This document shows, piece after piece, positions 47,628 through 62,529 of a DNA stretch of 64,000 nt. The position numbers were made by a program, and so were the translations under genes. The stretch comes from Casuarina equisetifolia (taxonomy: Eukaryota > Streptophyta > Magnoliopsida > Fagales > Casuarinaceae): contig CM052357.1 in NCBI GenBank assembly GCA_028551475.1, positions 19,019,931 through 19,083,930 on the forward strand, written 5' to 3'. How positions within the stretch are numbered: the first letter of the stretch is position 1; every line of letters starts with the position of its first letter. Under the pieces are notes generated by a model. That model was not told where the DNA came from. It saw nothing but the letters and a program-made list of their open reading frames with translations, and did no database searches.

Positions 47628-49072
47628 AGATAGTGTGAGATGCAAAGGTGATCCGGATTTGATGTTGATATGCTTTTTGTTCCTGCCTTCCATTTCCAAT
47701 CATGCTGAAATTTCTCTATGAGCAGCAAATGATCGCGACTTTGCCAAAAATGAAAAATAAAGTTCTGGGCTTTAAATTGGTTGGGGGAGCCTTAACTTGG
47801 AGTTCCTGTTCCTTGAATTGTTATCCTCGCACCCGCTAACCTGTCTGCTGCACACTGCTAGTCTGTACAGTTAGCTTATATCTTCTGTTAACAACTATTC
47901 TAGAGTTGTTGAGTTCTCATAAAATATTGTCCTCTCAAGGTTTTTATCTGCAAGTATCATAGACCTACAAAATCGAGCTGCTTACTGGAGATGTCAGCTG
48001 ATAGTGGTGATTAGCAGATTTTAGGCCTTTTGGCGTCTGGAAGTGACCGCAGCAATGGCCTTTCAACAAGATTATGCTAGTCGAAATAGGTGTTGTATCT
48101 TAGGCATGTTGGTCGAAACTCTATCATAATTTCATTTTATTCTGTACGTTAATTATAAAATTGCCGGATCATGTTTTGTCGACTACTTTCCGATTGTAGC
48201 GCGCATGCATGCTTTGAAACATGAGGACACGGCATATCAGCTCTCGGATTGTAACTCTCCTTTTTAACTTGGCGTTCCAACTCCCTACTTCCTTGAAGTT
48301 CTCAGAAGGGCGTCTCGGAAATAACCTTGAGATGGAGTTCTAACTTTTTAGTGTTTAGTTATGTGCCTCGCATACCACCTATATTGCGGACGTGGAACGA
48401 CTCGGAAATATTTATTTTTCTCCCTGTAATTTAAATGCTAATTTAGACACCTTCTTCTACTTTTTGAAAGCTCTTCTCTCTTCTTGGGGAACTTTAATGG
48501 CCTTTTTTGGTTTAAGTAACGCTGAATTTCTCTTTCACTTTAACCAATGATAACAAAAAAAAAAGTTAACCAAACCCAAGGCACGTAATATTGAATGCAC
48601 TAACAAAAGATGAGTTATTATTAATAGAATGTAAATCTCAACAAAATCATATCAACATTAGTTGATCCATTGATAGAATGGATAACTTGCAAACAAAGTC
48701 TACAAAGATCAAAACAATAGCTACATGGTTCCAAAACCTTCCAAAACCAACCAGAGTATTCTTCTTGCCTCCAAACTTATCCCCTTGTTCCACTCTATTC
48801 AATCAGTAAAATCCAATCCGAACTTTCATTATTAGATTGCAGACATCCTGAAATCTGATTCCAAATGTGAGACAAAATAAACCAAAACCACATGTAAATT
48901 CCAACAGAGAGTAATCAACAAAACCCAGATGAAACGTACCTTGTTGGGAGGAGATGGAAATGGACAATCGGGAAACTCAGATGACAAAAACATGAAAAAG
49001 ATACCTTTTTTCAGACAGGATCTCATACTCCCTCTTCTGAACCACAACTGACCCACAAACTGACCCGTGAAC

Positions 49073-49561
49073 TCAACGCCTCTTGGCGAATTTTGTGGAG
49101 GATGCTCCACGCCGAGGCCTTTTGGTAGATTTTTTAGGCTCGGACAGGGGTTGAAACTCAATAACTTGTATTGCTTTTCTCTTCTTCAGATTTTCAGCTT
49201 TTTCATAACCTTCACGCAGTTTTATCCCTGCACGCAGAAGTTTCAACTCCGACTCTGAAGTAGGGCCCCCATTTGAATCGGTCTTTGGGTGAAGCAACAA
49301 GCTCTCCAGTTGCTTACCCCTCCCAACTTGTTGCTTAACCCTCCCAAGATTAGGGCTCACATCTGAATCGGTCCTTGGGTGAAGCAACAAGCTCTCCAGT
49401 TGCTTACCCCCCCCAACTTGTTGCTTAACCCTCCCAAGATTACCATTCTTAATTTCATTTCCACTGTCATCCACACCATCAAAAAATTGACACAGATCAA
49501 ATGCCATAGGCATAAGACCCGCTTCATCAAGAGGAGGACAGGGAAGACCCGAAAAATCCAT
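49073..49561 (-). CDS. Unrecognised basic 162-aa protein (copy C)
   Basis: Third copy of the small gene, also identical in predicted protein. It lies in the left part of unit C that matches A and B, about 1.45 kb downstream of the APC4 stop codon on the same strand. Confidence 0.5.
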   Translation of the reverse strand: MDFSGLPCPPLDEAGLMPMAFDLCQFFDGVDDSGNEIKNGNLGRVKQQVGGGKQLESLLLHPRTDSDVSPNLGRVKQQVGRGKQLESLLLHPKTDSNGGPTSESELKLLRAGIKLREGYEKAENLKKRKAIQVIEFQPLSEPKKSTKRPRRGASSTKFAKRR

Positions 49562-49926
49562 TCAATGTGGAAAATTATAGACAACGATTGAAAAAAAAAA
49601 AAAGCCAGAAAAAAGAGCAAACCTGAGAGAAAGATGGAGAGGCAGACAATTGAGACAGTAATTTCGCAGCCAACTTCCCAATCTGCACGCCGATGAGAGA
49701 GCAAACCTGAGAGAGAGAGAGAGAGAGAGAGAGGCAGAGAATCCAGACAGAGCACGCCGATGAGAGAGCAAAATTGAGAACTCCCGTTCTCTGAATCGTA
49801 AGGATTATGTGTGAGAGAGAGAGAGAAAGGCAGAGAGAAGGCTTGCGACGGACAGACAAATGAGAAAAGAGAGAGGCAGACAAGGCTTGAGATGAGCGTC
49901 TGTGCGTGAGGGTTTCTAGTCGCTTA

Positions 49927-50141
49927 TCCGACCGTTGGGGGATGCACTTAATGAGGTAGAATCCGACCGTTGGGGGAGGTAGAATCCGACCGTTGGGGGA
50001 TGTACTTATGAGGTAGAATCCGACCGTTGGGGGATGCACTTAATGAGGTAGAATCCGACCGTTGGGGGATGCACTTGAATGAGGTAGAATCTGACCGTTG
50101 GGGGATGCACTTATGAGGTAGAATCCGACCGTTGGGGACCA
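49927..50141 (-). promoter_or_regulatory. Seven-copy MSA-like minisatellite (copy C)
   Basis: Same array, unit number and spacing as at 14339-14553, upstream of the small gene with ATG at 49561. A minisatellite normally changes unit number quickly, so identity in three copies implies recent spread. Confidence 0.6.
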
Positions 50142-51007
50142 CTTATGGGGTGACACGTTTTGTGAGGGGGTCGTTTTCCGATCAATCCAAACAGTAACGA
50201 GGGATCTAATCGGGCTTTTGATTAGATCAAGGGTAAGCAGAGACCACCATGACAAGGACATTAGTGGTCGAGTGAGTCCATGTGCCCGGGGGAGGGGGCT
50301 GCCGCTGCACGTTTGCGTATCTGGGCATGTCGTCGATGTCAATTTCCACAGATACGCAACATGCAGCCGCATGACAATCTGATGGGAGGAAATCCTCGTT
50401 TCGATTCTACGAAATCTTCATCTCGATTCTCAAAGCTGAACCCACGATTACCGCAAACAAGCCTTGATTGCTGTAAACCTTCATCTATTGAAACTGAAAA
50501 GAAGGCTTGTTAATCGCACGATTTGGATTTAAGTAACTGTCATGTTCGTAATATATATGATCGTACTGTGGGGAATAGATGTAACCAAGGTGTCAGAAAT
50601 CATCTCTTACAACAACTGGTCTGTCATGTCCGGAAGCCCAAGAAAAGCCTAAAAAGCGACTTGCGCCCTCGAAAGGCTGTCAAACGGTGGCTCCGTGATC
50701 TCACGCCGTCAACTCACAAAAACTACTCAAGGTAACTACTCAAGATAGACTATCGATAACTCAAAAATGACCCTAACAACTTTTAGAAGACACATTCAGA
50801 CCATCCAATTCTTCATTAACTGGATTACGTTGGCCTTTTCTGGTTTAAGTAACGCTGGATTTTTCTTTCACGTTAACCAAGGAGAAAAAGAATAACACAC
50901 ATTTGAACGAAACGACATTTATTAAACAAAAGCTAACCAAACTCATACTCTATTTACTTTTGAACAACAAAACAAAAACAAGAATAAAAGTAAATAGTAA
51001 TCAGCTG

Positions 51008-54000
51008 TTATTCCGCCTCTGAGACCTCATCTTCGTCTTCCTCTAAGATGTAAACCAAGGCACGTTTTCTTGCAGCAAAAACACAAGCAACACCTCGGGA
51101 TGCTGTTACATTTACATTCAATGACAAGGTTAGACTGGTCATGCAAGGTTATATTTGATCTACTCAATCTGAATAATTTAAAAAATTTGAAGAGAGATCA
51201 CATTAGTAGGAAAACCATGCATACAAAGAACTGAAACGCATATAAAGTAATATTGTCCCACATGAATGGAATAATTCAAGTTTCTGTAGACGACATGCAG
51301 AGACACGTTCACACAAAGACACGATTAATGCATTATCATGGTCATTAGTCCACATGACAGCCAAACATTCCAATCGCATGATAAACGATAATGAAATAAT
51401 GAGAGCACTCACTGCTAACTGCCAAGGGAGCAACTACGGAGTGAGGAATACTGCGAACTTTTTCATTCTCCAACTGTAGATAGATAACAGAGTCCTGAAG
51501 ATATAAATTTGCTGAATTAGTAGTTTATCAAAAAATAGCTTAAGCAAGTTCTTAAGAAAAGATCAGCAAATTCTTCAAAGACTTCAATTCTTACAAAAAC
51601 CACATATTGGAATGCAACTTGAAAAGAATAAGATTAGTAAGAAAGGAGAGGAGCTAAAGAGAAGATAAATGAGATACTTGATTCGGGGGAGGATTAAAAA
51701 AAATAAAAAATAAAAGTAAAGCTGGACAAGTTAGGCGTGGGGAAAGATGATGTCAGATTGTGAGGAAAGAGGAGTTCAAATAACGTAAGGAAGAATCCGA
51801 GGAAATGTCAAATCTACACAAGCTACAAAATCTGCAATGAAATTGACATGCATCAGACCAGCAAAACCATATGCTTTTCTACAAGTGTTCGATCCAAGAA
51901 ATGGAGATCAAGCAGGTGACCTAAATTACCTTTAGTTGGTGCAACATCCAATTCTCTACACTGCTGGATCTTGAGATTGATACAAATGGAAGGTCACTTG
52001 CTTGTACAATCATCATGCAGGCGCTGCCTGAGCTTTCAGAAGAGGCAGTTCTTTCGTTCAATAACAAAACAATTTGACTTTCCTGTTTTAACAGAATTAG
52101 TTCAAATAATTTAAGAAGGAGAAGAAAGAAAAGAAAAAGGGAAGAAACCACAAGAATGCAGAAAGAAATTCTACGTCTTTACCTTATATAAGGAAAGATC
52201 CACACAATGATAACCATCAGGAACACAAAACAATACAGCTTCCAACGAAGTATAACCCTTATTTACATTGATCGAATCATTTACAAACCCTCTTAGTATA
52301 CCTATACAATTCGCTACTTCTGGGAAAGCTTCATTGGGTATTTGGAAAGACATATAATCAATAAACCTCCTTTCACAACTCTGATAAGAAGAAATAGCAT
52401 GGGAGGCTTCCTGCAGATGTTAAGGCAAATTAATAGTGCTATAATGTAGAGTGATATTCATTGATAAAAATAAATAAAAAAAACTGGCTGCAGACCTAGG
52501 ATACAGAAACATATAGATGTTTCGATGCAGGATGCAATTCTAGACTTTTGCCACTTGTATTGATAATGATTAACTTATTAAACAGAGAACCTAGATTCTC
52601 TTTGACAGGATAAACAGTACCTCATAGTAGGATAGTGATGTAGGAACAGGGAAAGAAGTAGACTTAGGGGAGGGTGGAAGAGCGAACAGTGGCAACAGAT
52701 TCTCGCAAAGTATCTTTTTAGATATTGTACTGAAGGGCATTAGAAAGGCTTCCCTGAAACTGAAATAATAAAATCATTACTGAAGCAATTGCAAATTTGT
52801 GTATACTGCAAATACTACACACTCAAAACAGCATAATTGTGCATGTGTCTTTACGCGTCTTGAGAACATTAAATTAGCAAACATCAGATAGGACCCTACA
52901 GTACTAGCTAGGTGGAGAGGGAGCTTTATACTTTGGACGTCCCCTGCTAACCCTTCCCATTAATATATTACTGCTGAGAGTTGAAAGGACAATAGTGTTC
53001 AAAATTAACTAATCACTCCTATGGACGGAAAGTTATAACATATTCAGTCATGCTTTGGCACTATAATAACAGTTCTGATTACCTCTCGTGGAATCTAAAA
53101 TTCATTGATGTAGAGACTTTTTCTATGGAAGTTATTATCCTGGTAACACCCTTCATACATGGAGGAAATAAAAAGGAAGAAGGAAATACCCCGGCTCCAT
53201 CAACTGAAATTCCTTTGCTAGCGTCCTTCGCAGATGGTCACAATCTAGAAACCCCCCAAAGTGAACTAATTCCTTAACTCTTTGCATTGTTTCCCTGAGA
53301 AATTTTAGATGTTAGATCCTTTGAAAACCAGCGTTGATACTGCAGATATATTCACATGTAAGGACACATACAAGTAATCAAGTGTACAGAAAACACACAA
53401 ACATCTGCATAGACGAAAAGGCTTTTTAGAGAACTAATGCCAAACTAGTATTCTTTAGCATTTTATTAAACAAGTCGAATAAACTTTGAAATTGCCTTTG
53501 TGAAGCTATCGTGTAGGTTCTCCACTGATATACCTTTTCTAAATTTTCCTTTCTCGATAGACAAATATAAGTGACACACCTGTATGTGACTGAACTACAA
53601 CCTTCCTTTCCATCAGTTGCTCATGGGGAAACCAGACCCTACATCATCCAGAGATGGTAGAGACTAGTTTTTGTTTAAGAACGTAGCTCGGAGAACTATT
53701 TCTTGATACTCTTTGTAGGAGATGCTCATTAGTGGACCTCAATTTAGTTTGCAGATGATACAATCTCAAATGTCAGCAAATGTGATTGCCTTGTAATTTA
53801 TATGTAAGCCAAACTATAATCCGCACAAACAACACTAAAATGACACGAAAAGGATTTGGGATAGATTAGATTGTAAATTCACAAAATTAACTTACAAGTC
53901 AATTTCAATGTCACAATCAGCTTCAGATGGTTCCAGCAACTGTCTGACAGGATCTTGATCATATAAAAACTTCAAAAATATCACAACAAGTTCACTGCCA

Positions 54001-57000
54001 AAATCACAGTTCAATAAAATGGTTACAACATATGTGCTGAAACGGAGTAAGAAGGCAAACCAGAAAGAAAATGAGAAAGCAGACCTGTCGTGTGGTGGAA
54101 GTTGATCACTAGGGTCCGACATTAGCACCCTTATACATCTTAGCAGCCAGTTGAAGAAATTTGAAAACTGAAAGAAGAAACAACATCAGAAATTAAAACA
54201 ATATATATATCTAACATGATTGTCTTATTTATTTTGCCCACTTATTCTAGGGTTCCATAATTATGTTCCCGATATCCAATAATAGATATACATATTTTGA
54301 ATCAGACCATAGCAATTATTTAATTCCCTAAGGGGCAATATCTTGATTCCTAAGATGCCCACACACTGCAACTTTCTTGGAGAAAGGGAATAAATAATGC
54401 TTATAAACCATACAGGAACAAATTCTAAGAAACAGCTTTAATGATTTTGGATGGCATATAGCATAAGAGCAAGGGAGGTTATTACGAAAATTGTCTAGAG
54501 GTCACTGATACATTAGTTATATATTTCCATGGATAAGACAAGGAAGAGAGGAAGGGAAAGAAGACCCCACTACAGCAATAAGTCAACTCTTCCAACTCAC
54601 CTAAAACCAAATACATTTAACCCAGCCTCATCAAACACTACAACCGTCTTAAATAACTTTGAGGAACCATACTAGTTTATTTATTTTTTGTCACATAACT
54701 ACCCGAGCAAAGCTTGATATTGGATTGTCAAATAATTAGCCTTCAATCAAAGATTGCGTCCACATTAGCAAACAAGTTAAGCTAAGCTTCTATATGATTA
54801 TGTAAAAGAACAGAGCCCGTGCATTCAACAAGTTGGAAGATATAACGTTTTTAAGTTACTTATCCACTTCTAATCTCTGATTTGTTTTCCCTTCCTAGAG
54901 TTCGGACCTTTTCAGAAGTTGAAGGAGATGATCTATATTGAATGAATAGCATAAAATTCCATTATTGTCCAAGTCTAACTAGTAAGAGCCCAGCAGGGTT
55001 ATACAATAGTTGCAATTATTCCTCTAATTGGATCATTAGCTAAAGTGAAACTTTGAAATGAACTAGAGCATCCCATTAGTGAGCCGGCTTGGGCTGATTT
55101 ATCAGATTTTGATATTATCAATTAATTTGGGCATATATGTAGAAATCTCTCATTGCCACAGCAGATCCTTGCAAACAAGCATGAGTAATCAAATGAAACC
55201 AAGCAGCTTGATAAGACCCTATGACCCAGTGCTAACAAGGGTGAGAGGAAGGGAAAGAAGATCGCACTACAGCAAATGAGTCAACTCTTCCAACATTACA
55301 ATCATGTTATGTAACTTAAGGAACCATCCTATTTTATTTATCCTTTGCCACATAACTAAGCCAAGCAAAGGTTGATATTGAATTTTAATTAATTAGCTTT
55401 CAATCCAAGATCAAATCCATATTTCCAAACAAGTTAAGCTAAATTCTAAAATCTTTTCCATAAAAATAGAAAGCCATTTCTAATCTTTGGTTTTTTCCCC
55501 CTTCCTGGAGCTCAGGTCTTTCCAGAAGTTGAAGGAGATGATCTATTTTGAATAAATAGCAGCATATTCAGTTCTGATCATAATTTGTCAAATATGCAGT
55601 TTGGAACTATGGAAGAAAGACAACACCATTTGAATGTCACTGAAAGTTTTGAAATAGACAAACAAGGGTCCTCAGATGAGCATACCTTCTGCACCACAGA
55701 TGTAAGCACTCTCATAAACCGCTCAACTTGTACGAGCAACATACCAGCTTTTTCCGTTGCATCATTGATGAGTGTCTCATCCAAACCAACACCCTGATAG
55801 CGTGCACGCCATCTTGAAAGGCCCCTCAGTTCTCCCATCCTAAATCCAATAATTTCTGCAGCAGGCTGGGAAATGGATGTATATCTTTTAGTTTCACATT
55901 AAGTCCTTGGTGTGAAGAAAACAACAACAAAGCTATTATAAGGCACACACAAATTCACTGAATAAAAACTAGCAGAAATCTGGAGAAGAAGAAAATTTGG
56001 TGAAACATAAGGTGTATACCTCCAAACTGTAGAAAAAGAGGGGGGAAAGAAAATCAAAGGAATGCAAACTGGTAATGTAAATCTTGCGCAAGAAGGCCCG
56101 AATGTCATCAACTTGAGCTTTTAGATAACAAGTTATTTTGCATTAGCATGCCAGCTTTAGGTAATAGTGTACCACATCAAAGAGATTTTTCCTGGGTTTC
56201 AGGATGGTTGTATTTCTATTTTCCTTTTGAGTTTATTTTTATGAAATTATCTTTTCCCAGCAACACATTTAAAGAAATTTTCCTATTACATCTTTGCCCA
56301 TCGATTTCTGAATCGAACATAAATTATGTAATTTGCCACTTTTTATTTGAGTTTAATCCATGAAGTCAAGAAAATTCATAGAATTGCTTCAATACCCAAA
56401 AAAAAAAAAAAGAAAAGGATCAGATAGCCTACTCATATCAGTGATCATGAACGGGAAGCACAAAGTAATTAATTGCTCATGATGTAAATAAGGCACCTGT
56501 AGATGATCAAGGACAACACGCTGAAGTTCTTTTCCAGCGCCACTAACAGCCTTTGCCACACGCTTTACACCCTGTTAAGTGAATAACTTGCTCTATCAAA
56601 TATAAGTCAAAATATCTTATTAAAAGTTTGACACAAGGCAGAGAATACCAGTTCGCCAAGAGAGCTAACTAGAAATTGATGAACTGCTGGACTTGTACGT
56701 GCACCACCTAAAAGGCTTAAGAACTCCTCTTGGGGTGATGAGTCAAGTCCTGTGCACAACTAATGTAAGTCAATGAATGGGAAAACAGGAGATGGGATAT
56801 ATGTTCATGAATGGTGGTTTTTGGCCTTTACTAACAGTTACCATGGTGAAGAATCAGAGTAGACAAAGAATCAAACTTCTCATGAAAAGTGTGCATAGCA
56901 TCGGACCACAGTTTACACATCACTGATAAAGATTCCCGTATAACCTCGGTCAAATCCTCAATATTAGATGCTTGTTGGGCTACTTGATGTAGCTCATTTC

Positions 57001-60000
57001 TCCTACAACAAAGGAACAAACAATGAAAGGGAAGCAGAGGGGGGAAAGATGGATGTCAGGAGGAAAAATATATAGCATTATTACATCAACTTCATGTGAA
57101 GTAACCTTAAAGCCCAAAAATTTGAATCTACACCAGCAACTACAAAGCAATTGAAATAGAAGCAATCGGAGACATGGAATGCCATATGAAACAATAGAGG
57201 AGTTCAATCCTAGGAAAATATAAAGATCAACTGAACAATCCCATTCCTACAGCGATCTTACCTCTTCCAGAATATAGAAGTATTGAGCATTAAGCAATGC
57301 AAGCCACGCATGCCTTGTACAGCAACTTTCTTCTTTCTTGATTCATCACTGCCTTCAACAAGTTCTCCGGAGCACATAACTATCAAATGACAAAGATCTT
57401 TTGATAAAGCCACCTAATGACAAAATATTGTAACAAGATCAGCTTGCACTTCTAAATAACTGGGAGCTAATGGGTGAGCAACTTTTGGAAATCAAACTAT
57501 GAGAGGGTTTCTTTGCAAAAAAAACAAGTAAAATAAAAAATCCTAAAAGCTATTCATTCGACTAGACATGAAATAAGTGCCATTGCTGGATGGAGACTAT
57601 GAGAATTCCCTTACCAATGTTTTTTAAGGAAAAACTAATTACATTCATATGATTGCTTGTTTTCTAGTCAGCTCCTTGTTCTATTTCCAGGTTTGTGTTA
57701 ACAATTTTTGTACTTTCCATTTTGCTTTTTATTCTTATTGCTTAGGGTACTCTTGCAATCATGTCATAAGAGGCTTAAGGGTATTCTTTTAATTATCGAA
57801 TATTTACCCTAATATGAATATGCCCTATGCTAAGGATAATGGGATGCGGTTTTAAACATCTTCTAAACATCCTCTCCATATTCTCTTTTCTTCTGTATTC
57901 CTCATTTTCTAAATCTAATTTCCTAAACTCCATGATACAATTTTTTGCAATAATCTTAACCTTAAGATATATGATACAACTCAAACGGCTACTTCTTTAC
58001 CAGAAACTCAATTTCCGGGGGGTTCAACCTTAAAGATTCAACAAACTTGTTTCCATAAGTGTTCCTAACTACTCCCATTTTCTGTCTTCTATGTGAGTGT
58101 ATTCATCCATAAAAGTTTTTCCTTTTCCGTGAGAGACAACATAACAGGAAAACTTAGTAGATAATTCCTTGTTCAGATGTGAAACCAAAACCATTTGTGA
58201 TATATATATATATTTTTTTCTAGTTCTGTCCCCAACAAATAATCAACTTAAGACTTGAAACCATAGCAGTGTTGTTAAGATACAATCCTTGAAAAACAAG
58301 ATACTAACCTTCAAAGAGACTGTATCAAGGACAAAGGTAACTGCTTTATACCTCAATCTTTCAGATCCAAAGTTGAATATTAATATACTAATTTTTTGGT
58401 ACGAAGAGCAAGAAGTTCCACCATGCACATTTTGACCATAATGTGTTTGTGAATCTTAAGCTACCTAAAAATTCCCAAATGCCGAGCAAAAGGGCTAGGC
58501 AAAAGCATTACATCTCTCGCTGGTTAAAAGAAATGTCTCTAACTAACTGAATTTGAAGTGCAAATGCAAAATTTGAGATGGCAATAGCCAAATACCATTA
58601 TGACCTCAAGAGACGTCTGCTTTATGTACAAAGATACCAACACAAGGACCTTGTTAAAAATGTCATGACAAATGGTGGTAAGAATAAAATTAAGCAGTGT
58701 TTGACAACACAAAGTGATACTTTCACTAATGTGACCACTGTTGGCTCTGTCAAGCAGAATGGCAATCTATGTCAATCTGTTATTTGATCAGAAACTGTCT
58801 ACTAATATGGCAAGCAGAAACCAAAATGATGTGTCACAGCAACCCATTGAGTTTGGCAAGGAGCTGAATGAGTTAGTTATGCATCCCCTCCTGTATCATG
58901 CTACTTTGGTTACTTTCTCAAATTACGGAGTCATGAAAGAGCTGTTTTACCCAGAAATCTTGGCTACTTTAAGAGCTATTGCTTTTATTAATTTACTTCT
59001 GTTACTATTGTACTATCGTTCTTGTTCTTGTTCTTATAGCGAGTAAAACAACATAATAGTCTGTGAATGCTTGCGATCTTATTCTCAACGAGTACAGGAA
59101 AGCATTCTAATCCCCCAATTACTCTTGTAAGGACTCCTGCAATTCTTCATTACAACAATAAATGCAGTATGACTTGGTTGGAACCGTCCACATGGCAAAC
59201 CCAGACAAACCCACAAACCCCCAAACCCCCAAACCCCCTTGGGCAGGAGGAAAAAAGTTGAAATGATTGAGTTGAGCAAAAAATTCTAAATTCCTAGGTA
59301 CATATTTCTAATCAATATTATTGGCATGAATCCAATTTGGTTCAGAAAATTCATTGAATGACGTAACACAAATATTTGAAAGTCATAAGCGCCCTAGTAT
59401 CAAATACATCTCAGAAGAACCTCAAGTCTATAAGCATGAATAATGATGTACCTTGTACAGTGAAGCACTGAGAAGCCGGTAGGAAGCTTGAATGTTGACA
59501 AAAGTGGGAAAACAAAATGAGTGTATGTTCTGAACATGCACAGGCATAAAACAAGAAACATAAGAAAATAAAATAGGCTATTAAATGGACACATTGAATG
59601 TAAAAATAATGAAAATATTGAAGTCCTTATTAGCCAAAAGAGCAAAAATAAAAATCAGAATAGAGAACCTAGAACAAATTAGTCCAAACTCAAGCAGTAA
59701 CTGAACTGCTGGTACATGGATTTGTACAATACCCTGATTTCTGACAAGACAAGAGCAGCAAGAATTACCAAATTGGATGGCCTAAGAACTAACAAGACTC
59801 CTTTTTCTTCTCTTTCTTCGCCAGATAACCCCCAATCAACAAATTAAATCTTCCCAAAATCCTATATATTCTGCTATTCAATCTGAGGGCCAGGAAAACC
59901 AAGCTTATGCAGCACAGAACCTGAGTCCACAAGTTAAAACCCAGTTTTTTACCATTTGGAGAACTGAAAGATAACATGTATAGGATATTGTGTTAGGATA

Positions 60001-62529
60001 AATTTTAGATCTGTATGCTTAGATGTGGAGACACGCATTCAACAAGTTGAAACCACATGCCATGACCCGAATGAGAGTCATTAACAAGGATTGACAAGCA
60101 TCGCCAACCCCCATAAAGTGGTTGCTAAGTGTTGTGAGCCCATTGGTTACTCGACTGGAATTTCACAGAAAGATAACTTACAATTTTTCCAATTGGGAAA
60201 ATGCCAAATATGCTAAAGCAAATGTTCCCGTCCTTGTCTCCACTGCACAGAATATTAAAGCGTTGTTGTGAAGAATTTGACAGCTCTCGGAATGAACCTT
60301 CATTATCATCCATGAAGCCTGTATCTCCAGATACCACTCCAGGCATCCGAGGAACTGTTGGAGCAGGAGGGAAGAAACGAGAAGTGCGATCTTCATATGT
60401 TGATATCTTACCATTGTCATCCTGAAATCAGTTTGAAAAAGGGAATGACATTGAAAACATTTATATGAGCAAAAGTAGACCTTAACCCTTCTGCTCTCTC
60501 CATACTATCCACCCACTAGAATGAAAAATTAAAAGACAAATATAAGAAAAGAAAAACAAAGAGCAAAAGCAAAAGGCTTAAATGTCAAAAATTAGGAAAT
60601 GAAAGTCACCAAAAGTTTCCAGTAAAACGAGACAAATGGAGCTAATTGATAAGATTAAAGGTATAAACAAATTCATACATTAGATACCCAAAGTTTTTAT
60701 GAACTTCTATAGATAAACTATAATTTAAAACTTAAAAGAGACTATTAAATAATTCTAACAAATACTTCATGGTAAGCTTCAAACAAAAATTTATGCAAAA
60801 CATTCCTGCTCATTATTCTAACAAACAACTTCAACCAACTCATTTTTTTCATTGAACTCAAAACAGTACACGGAAGACAAAGGCATACTCCAATCAGTTG
60901 TCCATCCTCCTCCCAGTTAAGACACAGAACAGCAACAGTATGAGACCTTAAACTTCTCAATAACCTTCCATTCTGCTAGACATTAAAGAAACCATCTGTT
61001 AGAGAAGGCATAAGAAAAAAAAAAAAATTAACCATAATTTGTACTGTTTTATACTCTCAATAACACATATTATAATGAAAAAAATAAAGTTACCAACAAA
61101 CAAGAAATCCGCGCTAAATTTAAGCGATTCTACATCCATTCAATTACTCAAATACATAACATCATTACTACAAGTTACTAAAAGGAACTACACCCTAAAT
61201 GTATAAAGAAAATTAAAGAAGAAAAGTTTAAATGACAGAGGAAATTGAAAAATGATACTGCCAATTGAGTGAAACAGAAAACTTTACTCATACAAATAGG
61301 AGCTTTGATGCAATGACAGGTAGAATGTAAACAATACAATGCCTAAATCACTGCTCTATCCGAGCGGCAACTACAACTGCAAAGTATTAAGGTCAGTGTA
61401 AAAATGCCTTCTCCAGAATAGTCACCAGCAAAAAAAGAAGCTCATGTCTGCAATATGCCAGTTTCAACATAGAAAAGTAGATACAAAACTCTATGAAAAT
61501 AATCACCCATAGAAATTCTATCTAGTCCTTCCCTGACAGGACTGGCAGCAAACATTGTATAGCAGTTGGTTAAGTTGGATTCTTGACATATGCTGTGCAT
61601 GTGAACAGACAATATATGCAACTAACTTAGTTCAGAGATCATGTATCTCACCAACAAGAAGAAAATCTAAAGCTAAAGCAAATATATAGAAACAAACCTG
61701 CAGACTATTTATTGCCTAATACATGAAAAATATAGATCCCAAATCAAGGAGTTAGGAAGAGTAAGAACCAATTGATGAGAACAATAGTAGGTTAGAAAAA
61801 CAAGTTAATGTTACTAACTTCAACGTCATGCAGTGAGACTGTACCATCTTCAAGCCCAACAGCTATTGCCTTCCCATCCGGTCGCCAACATAGAGATGTT
61901 ATGCGCCTTCCTGAAGAACATCTCAGAAATTCAGGTAGTGCACTACCAGGCACTAATTAGGAATGTGAATTCCACAACAAAATTAGAAACCAATATTATA
62001 TATATATATACACACATATATACGTATGTACATATTTACACATACATACATGTATATCTCTCGGCACCATATGTGTCTATATTGAAGTAACACGAGACTG
62101 AGACCAATTGAACAAGAAACTGCATCTATCAATCAACTAATCGACTTAAATTTGATCAAGCAAACTGCATCTATCAATCAACTAATCGACTTAAATTTGA
62201 TCAAGCAATTTGCAGTGGAATTAATGCAAGCGGCGGAAATTCATTCAGGCAGAGAAGCAAAGATAATTACCCGGAGAAATCGTCCACAACCTCTGCCAAT
62301 TAAAACGATGCAACATAACCTTTGAATCTTCAGTAACCATGGCCAGCAAATCCTTCTCAGGGTTCCATTCCGAAATTGTTATCTGCCAATGTAAATCGCC
62401 AAATTAGAAAATGCATACAAATATGCACAAGGAACACAAATGAACAGCCACATGGAGAACCTGAGAGGCGACCGGTTTGTCGAATTGAAGCTGAAAAGGA
62501 AGCACACGCTGGGAGTCGTCTGTTTCCAT
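51008..62529 (-). CDS. APC4: APC4, copy C, intact and most diverged
   Basis: Exons: 62529-62461, 62382-62271, 61910-61819, 60972-60889, 60421-60182, 59529-59452, 57413-57262, 57002-56842, 56749-56649, 56571-56497, 55865-55686, 54167-54085, 53994-53896, 53294-53190, 52759-52621, 52410-52183, 52082-51930, 51494-51413, 51102-51008. The product is 775 residues, with all splice sites intact. Differences from A/B: T for R at residue 25, V for I at 45, Y for N at 128, GMRGLHC for [10 protein letters not shown] at about 259-268 (9 bp shorter in exon 7), and P for A at 335 (338 in A/B). Other exon changes noticed are silent, consistent with purifying selection. The Y and P states agree with my memory of the Arabidopsis protein, suggesting C is the ancestral-like copy. 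Confidence 0.94.
58200..58213. repeat. (AT)7 microsatellite, APC4 intron 6, copy C
   Basis: 14 bp of AT at the position matching 22624-22667. Confidence 0.9.
62119..62208. repeat. 45-bp tandem duplication in APC4 intron 2, copy C only
   Basis: Two perfect 45-bp units (62119-62163 and 62164-62208), each starting ACTGCATCTATCAATC. Copies A (about 26620) and B carry one unit. It lies in an intron and does not touch the splice sites. Confidence 0.95.
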
